Source: Mermis nigrescens | Lineage: Eukaryota; Nematoda; Enoplea; Mermithida; Mermithidae | Assembly (NCBI GenBank): GCA_036768485.1 | Contig: JAVLUZ010000141.1 | Coordinates: 6,027,349 to 6,091,348, forward strand | Length of the DNA stretch: 64,000 nt | Direction of reading: 5' to 3' | Shown here: positions 23,701 through 33,865 of the stretch, in pieces | Position numbering within the stretch: the stretch's first letter is position 1 | How the letters are laid out: each line of letters opens with the position of its first letter | The notes under the pieces: model-generated | Told to the model about the DNA's origin: nothing | The model's input: the letters and a program-made list of their open reading frames with translations, nothing else | Database searches by the model: none | Program-made: the position numbers and the translations under genes

Positions 23701-24378
23701 ATGTACGTATGATGAATAACAAAGCTTTTCCTGAAACGACAGGCCAGAGACAAATCGATTTGGACGAAAAAATTCGTTTTCCTAACGGTTTACTACACCC
23801 TACGATATAAATAAATTTATTTACAAGATTCTAATTACACAATCGTATGTTGGAGTAGAATTTTGAATCCTCTCTAAATTCAGCTACGTAGCATTGACGC
23901 ATTCTTTGACGTTCGTAATCTTATCTCAAGTTTCGAAAATTTTACGCGTTTAAATGAGTTGACTATAACTTTTTCGGAAAAGAGTTTAGATGTTACTTTA
24001 CGCGTAGGTTAATTTTTTAGAATTCCTTAGCATGTACATAACGCAAAACTTTATTATTAATTTCTCTTCGCGCCAGCTAGGGTTTTAAGATCGATTTAGA
24101 TTTCAAGATTTTATTTTGCCATATTACATTCGATGTGAATACTAGGGTATTATTGTTGACACGACAAAAATGGCCCTTTGGGCATTTATTAATTGTATCA
24201 ATCACAATGGTTTGAAATTACGAAACGCAATGGCGTAATTTTCCGAAATAAAACATTGACTAAAAATTTGGGTGTTCTTGCTGTGATTATATGGGTATAT
24301 ACGTCACATACCTATTTAATACGCGTAAAGAGGAAGCGTAGGGGACGCCTTGTCAGTCATTTAGATAACATCATTAAA
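23701..24378. other. Loop of the inverted repeat, unique part
   Basis: This single-copy AT-rich DNA lies between the arms. No gene is recognised before the ATG at 24379. A 111-codon frame starting at 24193 overlaps that gene's first exon and is not supported upstream of the ATG. Confidence 0.4.
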
Positions 24379-25018
24379 ATGCGATTTTTGTCGCTTTTGT
24401 CGATTTTAATTTATTTCAACTTATTTCATGCAATTTATGCGCTTATTGCTCATGCAATATACCTGAAAAATCGCTGTTATGTGAAATTACTCCTGATAGG
24501 TATACGTTTGACAACGGCGGCCAAGTAAAAAGTTTTCCGATTCCTAAAAATGTTAAAACACTGCAAAAACGTCGTTTTTAGATGATCAACGATATCTTTA
24601 CAAACCTGGTTTACACACCCACCACCCCGGTGCTACAGTTCGGATCCCATGCTTTCATCTCGAACATCTTTTTTACCAGCCTAGTAACACTACAATCAAC
24701 CTGCTGTGGCCTCAACACCGCGATCCCAACAACCTACATACAAAAAAGTAAGAAAAAATGATTCCATGCTTATTGAAAAATTGATAAACATTTTGATTTA
24801 AGTTCCACAACTACCCAATTTTCCACCCAGTTTTCAACAAGCAATGCTCCATCATCAACAACAACGGGCCCAATTTACACCCAAACCAGTGCTCAACCTA
24901 TCTCCACTTCCCCGAAATCACTAGTTACAATGGTTTTCACTGGCCAGACCCCCCAAAAACGCCCCAATTGGACACCCATCATTGCCACTGCCTCGATTTT
25001 TGCTTTTTTAATTTTTTA
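24379..25018 (+). pseudogene. Small secreted or GPI-anchored surface protein
   Basis: The ATG at 24379 starts a signal-peptide-like segment (MRFLSLLSILIYFNLFHAIYA). After one apparent frameshift come a Cys-containing ectodomain (SLLCEITPDRYTFDNGG) and a second frame slip at a run of T. Then follow GATVRIPCFHLE, N-glycosylation-type sites (NTT, NST) and a Ser/Thr-rich stalk. The C-terminus is short and hydrophobic (IIATASIFAFLIF then TAA), as in GPI-anchored proteins. A short intron of about 57 bp fits GTAAGAAA...TTTAAG near 24746-24802. AATAAAG follows near 25108. No family was recognised; an Ig-like fold is only a guess. The two slips suggest a recent pseudogene or sequencing errors in homopolymers. 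Confidence 0.4.
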
Positions 25019-25344
25019 ATAATTATGTATTTATGTATTCGTAATTCTCGCACTAACAATTTGCCTCAAGTAGCCGAGGAAATAGAGATGTTTCCTTCAT
25101 AGCTTTAATAAAGCTTAATTTATATAATTTACTTTATTCTGTGTCTTGACGTTTGCGTTTGATCTCTCGTGACAAACACTTGATTTACAGCGTCTGCCAG
25201 CGTTAGATCGGATGGAAAAAAGCCCTCAGCTGCTGGCTGGAGAAGACCGCCGACGGATTTCTTTCTAGATCTGTTAGAAAGCGGTCCCAATGTGGACCAA
25301 CTTGACCCTGCGCCAGAAATCGCCAATCAGTTTAGGGTCTACGT

Positions 25345-26075
25345 TTTATCTTTTTTCTGAAAATTTCCACAACTTGACAAAAAATTTCCACAACTTGACA
25401 AAAATATTTCACAACTTGACAAAAAATTCACACAACTTGACAAAAAATATTTCACAATTTGACAAAAAATTTTCACAACTTGACAAAAAATTTTCACAAT
25501 TTGACAAAAAATTTTCACAACTTGACAAAAAATTTTCACAACTTGACAAAAAATTTCCACAACTTGACAAAAAATTTTCACAACTTGGCAAAAAATTTCC
25601 ACAGCATGACAAAAATATTTCACAACGTGACAAAGATATTTCACAACTTGACAAAAAATTTACACAACTTGACAAAATATTTCACAACTTGACAAAAAAT
25701 TTTCACAACTTGACAAAAAATTTTAACAACTTGACAAAAAAAATTTCACAATATGACAAAAGTACTATGCTTAAGCACGTAAAAATATTTCACAATTTGA
25801 CAAAAAATTTTCACAACTTGACAAAAAATGTTCACAACTTGACAAAAAATTTCCACAACTTGACAAAAAATTTTCACAACGTGACAAAAAATTTTCACAA
25901 CTTGACAAAAAATTTTCACAATTTGACAAAAATATTTTCACAACCTGACAAAAAATTTCCACAACGTGACAAAAATATTTCACAACATGACAAAAATATT
26001 TCACAACTTGACAAAAATATTTCACAATGTGACACAAATATTTCACAACATGACAAAAATTTTCCACGACTTTAC
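25345..26075 (-). repeat. 21-bp minisatellite, right arm
   Basis: This is the mirror copy of the array at 21865-22850 with about 33 units. The TACTATGCTTAAGCACGT interruption occurs once (about 25766) instead of twice. On + it leaves a 276-codon open frame of NFHNLTK-type heptads, which is a by-product of the period and not a supported protein. Confidence 0.95.
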
Positions 26076-27061
26076 AAGAAAATATCAATAATTGTTTTTA
26101 AACGGCAAAGTTTTCGGTAGTATGCAGGCCCATGCAAATGAGTGGAGACGAGACGAACACCTATGGGAGGGGACCAAAATGGAAAAGTTCCTGGGAAATG
26201 ATAAAAATTAAAATTTTTTGATGTAATGACTGTCAATTTATGCCTATTTTTGAATCTGAAGGTCGACCCCAGAACCGCCCTGCTTCGCATCTACGGATAA
26301 GATGCTCATAAATACTCAAAATCAATTGAAATTACTGCGAATTTTTTCATGTTCAACCTGCAACGATTTGTCATATCGTATTTCTCTTTATCAAACATGC
26401 GAATGAGATCACATTTGCAGCATATCCGATGTATTCGCTGATCTATATGGCTGCCTCGTTCATTTTTACTGTAATTTTTAGCAAAATTAGTTGTACATTA
26501 CTTATTTATTCGTGACTTGTTGTGTACGTGCTTTCTTTGAACAGTAAATAATTAAGTAACAACAAGACATGCACGAGGGGGCATCGCAGCAAGGAAAATT
26601 TCTAGATAAAATAGGGCGAAAATCGAAAAAATGCTTGACCATATACATTATTTTTATTCAGGCAAGTAGATCTGGGGGAATGGGGTGACCCCTAAAATTC
26701 AGAAAAATCGGACTTTTTAGACGTTATTTTGTGCTATTTTTGGGCATAGTCCTCCCAAATCAGTGCTGGTCCCCCAACGGCTAGCCACGTGCCTGTTTTA
26801 TGCCATTTATACCATTTTTTAGCAAAACAAATACATCGACACCATCCCTCCCCAGATCGACCATGCAACCTGAGGAACAACACTGCAAGATAGACCATGT
26901 TATAACAGACGGCGCGGTTGGAGCTCCCTCCCCTCACACACCCCTCCTTTCCCGTCCTTAATGTTCTATATTCTTTAATGTTGCACCCTCAGCTTACCTC
27001 AGGGTGCATATTTTTACGTCATCGCCTATGTTATAACATAGGCTATCCTACAGCATTGCTG
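26076..27061. other. Arm segment without recognised gene, with palindrome
   Basis: This is the mirror of 20904-21860. It includes the 20-bp palindrome at 27024-27043 and the GCACCCT/AGGGTGC stem-loop. No coding signal was found. Confidence 0.5.
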
Positions 27062-30000
27062 TCCAGACTGACAGCCATTACTACTAATGTCTTGCAAAAA
27101 TCAGGAACCTCAAGGTGGAAGAAATATTGGTTTCCTTTGATATTACAAACCAATATGGATATACGTTTTCGAACTTCTGCCTTCTTTCTGGCTCAACTAT
27201 ATCCAATAAATTTTCTGCAGACAGTGCAAAGTAAATGCTATCTGTATCGGTCTGCATACACTGATAATCTGCCTTATCAAAATATTTCAATAATATTTCA
27301 TAGAAAAATTCTAACATGCGAATTTTAGCCCAATTATACACTTAAAGGCCAACTACAATGGATAGATCTAAGGTTACCTCTTTCTTACGCATTTGTACTT
27401 CATAGCAGTTATTAGTAATGTGTTTTATTTTCTTAATATAAGGACTCAGGCTGCATTCAGCTGCTTTTTCATAGTCAGCATAAAATGCATCTATATGTTG
27501 TTCCTTGTTTGTAAGAGTCTTGCCATAACCTGTGTTTCAGAGCAGCTTGAACGTATCAGCAATCATAGCAAGTTCTGGATCTTCATCCCCTTCTTGCCTA
27601 TGCTTCGTGACTGTATTTCAGAATTTTTCAAATGGTCATGCTCTATCATATTGTATTACCTCGTGTATTTTATCCAATGCAAGGCCCTGATTAATTAAAA
27701 ATCTGATCATTTCTGTATATAAGATGATACTTTTTCCAAAATAGCTACTTATCAGATTTCGGCAGGGCTTTTTCAGTAAATCCATTTTTTCAGCATACTC
27801 TTTCATGAGAGACCCAATGTCTTCCTACTAATTTCAGCATGCTTTATAATTGGTGGAAAGTCAGCATAAAGGTCTTTTAAATGATCAGGAGTTGAAATAT
27901 CTACTTTGGCAAAGCCAAAGACAGATCCATCAAGAATAGCCTGAATCATCTCCTTAGTGCTGCTAACCCAATTTTTTGAATAAAAATGTCTAACGTTTTG
28001 GGTTTTCAGATATTCTGTACCTAGCTCATGCCATTGACACTGCCATATAGTAATGAGATTGTATCCCACTGATTTTATGTAAGCATCCTCCTCCTTAATC
28101 CAGTTTTGGGCCTCCTCTGCATCAATGCCTTTGTTGTGGGTGCCTGCTAAGCAATAGTGGCCATGCCAGAAATAGCCATAAAACTCAAAGGCTGTATTTG
28201 TTTCAGTACAAAAGCCATCAGCTGGTAAGCATCCAGGGCCCACAAATTTCTCTTTTCCATTCACTAAATGCTGTATTAAATGATTTATCGTTTGACTTTC
28301 TTATACCGAAAATTCAATTAATACTGGCTTGGCAGAAGAGATTTTATGAAATTTATCATTTTTCTCAGGAACCCAATGATCAAAATAGCCTACTGGCATG
28401 TCCATAGATTGTGCCTAAAATATAGTGCATTAAAATTGAGGCCAATTGTTGCTTTCACTGGTTTGCTGGGATTGTTACGGATATATGTTTTATTTTTCAT
28501 TGCAAGGTGTTTCATGACCATAGAAAGGCCTATCTCATGCTTGATTTAAGAGTATAGTATACATCTTTAGAGTAGGATGCAAAGAGCGCAAATTGGGTTT
28601 CTGGAATACTTTTAAAATGGTAGCGTACTGTGATGTGCGTGAAGTGACATTGCCTCTCTAAAAATATCAATTCTAAATCTCTCCCAGTACAGCTGGGCCA
28701 TAGTTATACAAGCTTCTGAGAAAGGTACAACATCTCTTAGATTGTAAAATATGAAGTAATCCTTTAAAGTTCTCATATTGTATTGTTTCCAGTAAATTTA
28801 AATTGTTTGTAATCTTCCATGCATATGCATTCTTCTTTTAAGGTGCTGTAAAATGCTTCAGGAGGAGGCAATTTGGATTCAGATAACATATGAAAAGAAT
28901 CTAAATATTAATAAGGGAATTTCGCTTTGACAAGGCTTGCTTTATATGCTTTCATAAATGTATCTAAGCTAAAACCTGGGGCTACATAGGTACTGATGTC
29001 TAGAAATTTGAAAAGATGTGTAGATAGGCAGAGTGTTGTGCCATTTCTTAGAACGGCTTTTGGCCATGTATTATTTTGAGCATCCTTACGCACTTGCTGT
29101 ATGAGTGCTGAGAACAAGTTGCATTAAATTAAATTCAGGTCATACTTGCCTGAGTTAAAGCAAAGGCAAGTTAACTGAGTGCAGTACCTGTGTAATTTAT
29201 TTCTCAGCAAATTCAAATGATTCAGGAACCCTTTTTCGCGCCTTACATCCCTATCTTCATGTTCCCTAATGTAGGTGATCTGATTTTGAATCTTCTGATT
29301 GAGGGCTTCAAAGATGTCTTGAAAGCATGGTAAGAGTTGGGAGCTTTGCGCCTGTTAAATTTTTTGATATGCTGTAGTAACTGTATGATCAGTTGATCAG
29401 GATCCTCATTTATGAAACACGTTGGTTCAAATCCTGGCACATTTGTGTTTACTGCACATGATATGGGTTAATGCTGTGTTATATACTGTAGTTTATCTTA
29501 GCCTTCAACTTTTTATTAATTAAAATTGCCTCAAAGTCATATACAGCCAGATAAGGACAAAAATGATTTTCTATTGGAATGTCAAGATCAGCCAGTTCTT
29601 CAAAAATACTTTTTTTCAGTTGAAATACACCACCTGGAAATTTGTGCTTTGTCTCATCCTGATTACAATGATGTTTAGCATGTTCATTCAAGTATTCAGA
29701 CTTTTTGAATAATCTACTGCACATGATACACAGGTATCGCATTGCACACTGATCGAGATTTATGATATAGCTATAGTGTGCCTAATTAGAAGCAGTCATT
29801 GAAAAATATAAATTTAACAGTTTGTCATATTTCCTAATCACGTTTTCCGACAAACAGCTGTTTGCTTATCAGCATCGATATGAAAACACTGAATATCTAC
29901 TTCAAAGCATTTTTCTATTTTTCCCAAATCAGTATATGGAACTCCTTCAAAATTTTCAGTGTTTGCTTTAATATTTTTATTTTGACAATATTGTACAAAA

Positions 30001-30905
30001 AGTCTGTTAACTGCATCCGGTTCAAAATTCCCAAAAAGACATTGTGCTAAGCGACGGAAAAAGCAGAAAATGTCATTAAACTTGTGTCTGCTGCTATCTT
30101 GTGTCATGTGCAATGTATGCCTTTGATTTGTTACTTCTATCGGAAGTGAAATATTAGTGCAACCAGCAACAAAATTTTTCGTAGCACTTACAAAAAATTC
30201 TACATGTGTTATAGCCTTAAGTCCCCATTTTGTATCTGGGCGGCTGAATTTTTCCTCAATATCGATTTCTTGAAGCTTTTCTGCTAAAATTTTCACATCA
30301 TAACTGTTTCTGATTAGGACTGGCTTTACAAGAAGGGTAAAATTATTTTGGCATGCATACCAGTAATTGCTCACACCAGTTTTGCGATTTTTCAAAATAC
30401 AACCTAATGCTGCATCCACGCGGAATGCCTCTTATTCAATATTGAGAATATCACTTAGCATATCTAAGTAATTACCAGTTCCCCAGCAATAATTACAGGC
30501 GTGATCTAGCACATCATTTATGCTTTTAGTTGTACATATCAAATTCCAGTACTTCCTGACTTCCTCTCTAATATTATCAGGGTTGTTGGACAAATTTTCA
30601 GGAAGAAAACTGTCCTCAGGCATAACTGTAGTCTGAACAGGCTCAACTTTTTCTAATTTGGGTCCTGGATTTGCTTTTACTAGTAAGCAAGCTTTCATTT
30701 GAGTGTCTGAGAAAAGATCTGATGAGTTACAATACATGTATTTTTTTCTACGTGCTTAGTCTCAAAATGTGCACAAAGCTTTCTAGGAAGCCTAAAAAGT
30801 GATGCACATGAAGGGCAGCAATACCTTGCACCTATGTGCACAGATCCGCATGCTCCTTTAACTTGTTAGATCGTGTGAATGTTTTGTTACATGTTGTGTA
30901 AGTGT
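27062..30905 (-). pseudogene. Zinc-finger family-B DNA polymerase, copy C
   Basis: This is the mirror copy of copy B with the same domain order. The finger region lies near 30905-30780, GCILKNRKTGVSNYW near 30400, FNDIFCFFRRLA near 30080 and the finger CIMCSRLFKKSEYLNEH near 29725. The palm has KLL...GYGK-type sequence near 27550 and DTDSIYF near 27245. Frameshifts only partly overlap those of copy B, so each arm has decayed on its own. The C-terminus ends at the palindrome at 27043. Confidence 0.85.
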
Positions 30906-31079
30906 GCAGCTTACGCTCTGGAAACTGAGATCGGTTTGAGCCGGCCTCAAAAAAAGTTACTGGCATCGGCCGGTGAAGGCTATTTTTTAGCCCTTCTGAG
31001 ACCAGTAACCCCGAATTCTGACCTTTGTAGTCATAATTTCCAAAATGTTCAAAAACTTATATTTTTGAAATTCGAAAGA

Positions 31080-31260
31080 ATTTTAATATTTATAGACTTT
31101 GATTTCTAGTTGGATAACAATTTTTACTCGAGCGCTGGCCCTTGCCAACTGAGTGGTGAAAGGTGACGGAAAATTTTTGTTATTTATAGACTTTGATCTT
31201 AGTTGGGATGACAATTTTCAGAAATAATTTTTGATATTTATAGACTTTTTGATATAGTCG
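31080..31260 (-). repeat. Tandem TATA-containing array upstream of PolB copy C
   Basis: This is the mirror of 16600-16860 with about three remaining units. Each carries CTATAAATA on the PolB coding strand. Confidence 0.7.
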
Positions 31261-31439
31261 GATGCTATGCTTAAAACTAGTCACTTTCAACAGAAACGTG
31301 CATTAAATCCGCTTATATGTCCTATTTAAAACATTAAACTAGCGGGTTAAACCGCATATGTGCTGCCATCTTTTTTTGGCACTTTGCCAACAAAATCCGC
31401 TTTATAAATCACATTAATTTCTTAGAAACAACTGAAATT

Positions 31440-31510
31440 GTGCATGTGGTCATGCGTTGGACTGTAGTTTGCTTTGTTTGTGGTTCGATTCCCACTATCC
31501 TTCACTTTTT
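31440..31510 (+). pseudogene. tRNA-like remnant, right arm
   Basis: A D-arm-like TGGTCATGCGTTGG, a GACTGTAG anticodon-loop-like block (GTA, as in tRNA-Tyr) and a B-box GGTTCGATTCC are in the right order and near-normal spacing. The acceptor stem does not pair. It is a tRNA-derived relic. Confidence 0.45.
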
Positions 31511-31527
31511 TCTTTTTGCGGGTGTGG

Positions 31528-31856
31528 CGCCCACAAAAGGCGCATGGAGGGTCTCCTTACTACCACTTGTTACAAATGTTCTCGAGCATGTCAAGAATAA
31601 TTTCTTCAGATATATTGGCATTAACGAGGTTATTTGTTGGACAAAACATAGGTTTGTTATTCACAACTGTTTTGTCAGAGTTTCCATTACATGTGGGGAT
31701 GCAACTGTAGTCAATTCGTCATTGGATGGCAGTACGCATGGAGGTATTGGCTGGGGTAGCAAATTGACGTTAGCATTTGATATAGTACTGGTTTACTCAT
31801 TTTGAGTCTGTCGCGTCAAACGTGGTATCAGCGGATTTATCTTTGTAAGAGGCATG
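31528..31856. other. Possible gag relic flanking the Maverick
   Basis: It opens with TGGCGCCCAC, then GGGTCTCCTTACTACC, which parallels the flank of the left arm at about 16225-16250 in mirror image. That fits a retroelement leader pointing outward from each arm. No intact reading frame was found. Confidence 0.35.
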
Positions 31857-31952
31857 AGTAGTACATGACGACCATCTGGCGATACAACACGGAGATAGGC
31901 CACTGTGTAAGCATAGGCAACTATGTCACATCATTGCTTTCCGCCAGTTGAC
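31857..31952 (+). repeat. Maverick terminal inverted repeat, left
   Basis: This pairs with 40943-41038 at roughly 90 percent by eye. Three GCTCGCTCGC-containing units of about 34 bp follow on the inner side (about 31970-32045). Confidence 0.8.
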
Positions 31953-32047
31953 CAAAAATATGATTCATAGGGCTCGCTCGCGTTCTAACGTCATGAAAAA
32001 GGCGCTCGCTCACTAACTTCATAAAAAACGTGCTCGCTCGCTTTTAA

Positions 32048-32563
32048 TTAAATCTTAAACATTTCTAGCATAAAACGCACTTCTTCGAAAAATTTATGAA
32101 CGGCATCTTGGCTTTTAAGACCAACCATTAAAACATCACCGGTGGTAAAAATTAGAGCCGTAGCATGAGGGAAAGTTAATTTGGCGGCCAGAAATAATTC
32201 AGGCTCTAAGCGCGCAAACTTTTTATGCATCCGAGCAAAACCAGCAATGTTTATTCGACTGTTTATTCGACCCGTTCCTACTACATTATGTACTTTTAAC
32301 TGCAAGATTTGTAAGGTGTATAAAAAAGCGCACATTTTTTCATTAGCTAGCTTGTTTTTGTGTATGCTCTTTGTGCCTACACAAACCAATTTTCCAGAGC
32401 TAAACAATAAACCAGTACTCTTTGGCTGCGCTATTTTAATAATTAGACCATCAAACTTTCTTGGATCGTATTTGACGCCCTTGCATGTTTTTGCAATTTT
32501 ATACGAGTCTAAGGCTTTGCAAGAGAGACGACTTGTGGAAACGACATTCACAATTGTAGCCAT
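32048..32563 (-). CDS. TATA-binding protein homologue (TBP-like)
   Basis: This unbroken 171-aa ORF covers the whole two-lobed TBP core and nothing else. Lobe 1 (about residues 3-82) has IVNVVSTSRLSCK, FDGLIIKIAQPKSTGLLFSS and GKLVCVGTKS. Lobe 2 (about 88-171) has HNVVGTGRI, LEPELF and ALIFTTGDVLMVGLKS. Both lobes keep the Phe before the GK/GD turn that in TBP inserts into DNA. It is the last gene before the left terminal repeat, on the same strand as the virion genes. TATAAATA lies 28 nt upstream of the ATG. TBP nucleates transcription at TATA promoters; here it could direct expression of the element. The neighbouring genes are broken while this one is not. The fold assignment is confident and the role is inferred. 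Confidence 0.88.
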   Translation of the reverse strand: MATIVNVVSTSRLSCKALDSYKIAKTCKGVKYDPRKFDGLIIKIAQPKSTGLLFSSGKLVCVGTKSIHKNKLANEKMCAFLYTLQILQLKVHNVVGTGRINSRINIAGFARMHKKFARLEPELFLAAKLTFPHATALIFTTGDVLMVGLKSQDAVHKFFEEVRFMLEMFKI

Positions 32564-32590
32564 TTTGAATAAAAATGAATAAAATGTGAA

Positions 32591-32598
32591 TATTTATA
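32591..32598 (-). promoter_or_regulatory. TATAAATA box upstream of TBP-like gene
   Basis: On the coding strand TATAAATA ends 28 nt before the ATG at 32563, implying a very short leader if used. Confidence 0.45.
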
Positions 32599-32610
32599 GC
32601 TTCAGAAAAG

Positions 32611-33351
32611 CTAAGTCTTGACTTTACGAAAATGTAACTTGATAATCACTTTTCCAGAAATAAACGGAATAAAATCATCTGAATCATCTTTAATGTTAAT
32701 TTCGATACTCGAAATGTCCTTAACAAGAATAGGGACATAGTGATGGTAGTTGAATGTTTTGTCAATAATGTTGGGATAGGAGCCCTCTACATTTACGATT
32801 CTTAACAAGGAGCCGAAATGTCTCCAACAATTTGTGGTTCCAAAATATTTGCATACATGTACAATACTTCAATGCCTCCAACGTACATGTTTGGTTCATT
32901 GACGCCCCATCCTGATTTTGTTATTTTGTCATCTTGAAACCCTAAAATTTTGGTTATTTCTGGTGGTAATGTTACTGATTTTACAAATTCACTGTACACT
33001 ATTGTTTGTACTCGTTTTATCGTACTAAAGTATTTAAAAAATATTCCCTTTCTCACAATTTTGCCCCATTTAGAAGACAGGATTGCATCGTCTCAACAAA
33101 TTCATGTATTGAGTTGTAACACCCTAGCGGTATTTTAATTACATGATTGTCGTCATCAACGCTGTTATATGAATATCAGTTTTTTCAGTTTTTAGCGTTT
33201 CATAATTGTGTGGGTAGATTAGCTGACGTAGACCACATTCCCAATCTCCAGTTAACTTAATTTTCTGTGGTAAATGTACAGTAAATTCACCCAGGGTATT
33301 TTGCTTATCATTAGCAGTGTTACTGGGTAAAGTTACATAAAATTGATCCAT
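32611..33351 (-). pseudogene. Maverick conserved protein
   Basis: The ATG at 33351 begins MDQFYVTLPSN, then LTGDWECGLRQLIYP. Later blocks are VTLPPEITKILGF (about 32975), VGDISAP (about 32815) and GKVIIKLHFRKVKT at the end. Shifts near 33139 and 32805 split the frame into three pieces, and together they give about 246 codons. The family travels with protease and capsid genes in Mavericks and is present again at 676-1399. It may be a virion component. Its start overlaps the protease end by about 19 nt. Confidence 0.7.
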
Positions 33352-33841
33352 TGTCGAGCAATTTGATTTACAATAAAATTATCATCTATTGCTACAGTGT
33401 GTAACTTAAATAGACCATTTACAAAACCCGTTACAAATTCATCAGCATAGCATTTTTCTAAACTTTGTAAAATTAGTTTCATTGGGACACCCCTATAGTG
33501 CCATACTAAAAAATATACGCACAATTGCCCACACGTTGACGTTAGAGGTTTTTGCATGCATTTTTTATTACATTTTAAATTCAGTGCTTATTTCAATACA
33601 TACTCACGCGTTTTTTGCTAGGCGGCAGTCCATAGCTGTCAAAATGTTCACATTTATCGTGCACATCGAAAAACATGCATACCCAATGGGACCCAGGCAG
33701 ATTACTAGGGTCCATATTCATAACTAATGCCGCTGGTTTACTAAAAATAACTCGCAGCTTATTGCATGGAAAAACTCCACTCAAAATTTGACCAACCGCT
33801 TGGTCGCTTTTTAAAACATTGGTCAACTGAATAGTATTCAT
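33333..33841 (-). pseudogene. Maverick adenain-like cysteine protease
   Basis: The ATG at 33841 starts MNTIQLTNVL. The His block is PGSHWVCMFFD (about 33690), the acidic block HFDSYG (about 33640) and the Cys block TCGQLCVYFL (about 33535). These follow the His-acid-Cys order of adenovirus-type maturation proteases. A frameshift between 33593 and 33557 separates the acid and Cys parts. It would process virion proteins; as it stands it is split. Confidence 0.8.
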
Positions 33842-33865
33842 TTTCTTATGCTGTATAGTCAAACA

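Larger units (their letters stand above)
24560..31527 (-). repeat. Long inverted repeat, right arm
   Basis: This is the reverse complement of the left arm at 16335-23700, with the landmarks in mirrored order. Its outer end stops at GGGTG, followed directly by TGGCGCCCAC, which resembles a retroviral-type primer-binding site. It is somewhat shorter than the left arm, partly because the minisatellite array is smaller. Confidence 0.85.

Noticed and set aside
25290..26120. 276-codon open frame of NFHNLTK-type repeats as a repeat protein
   Set aside because: The frame exists only because a 21-bp satellite unit lacks stops. Other frames and the opposite strand are equally open, and no promoter or start context supports it.
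31440..31510. Functional tRNA-Tyr
   Set aside because: The acceptor arm does not pair and the T-stem is short; only the internal promoter-like boxes remain.
32181..32582. 133-codon + strand ORF opposite the TBP-like gene
   Set aside because: It is an antisense shadow of the TBP-like coding sequence.
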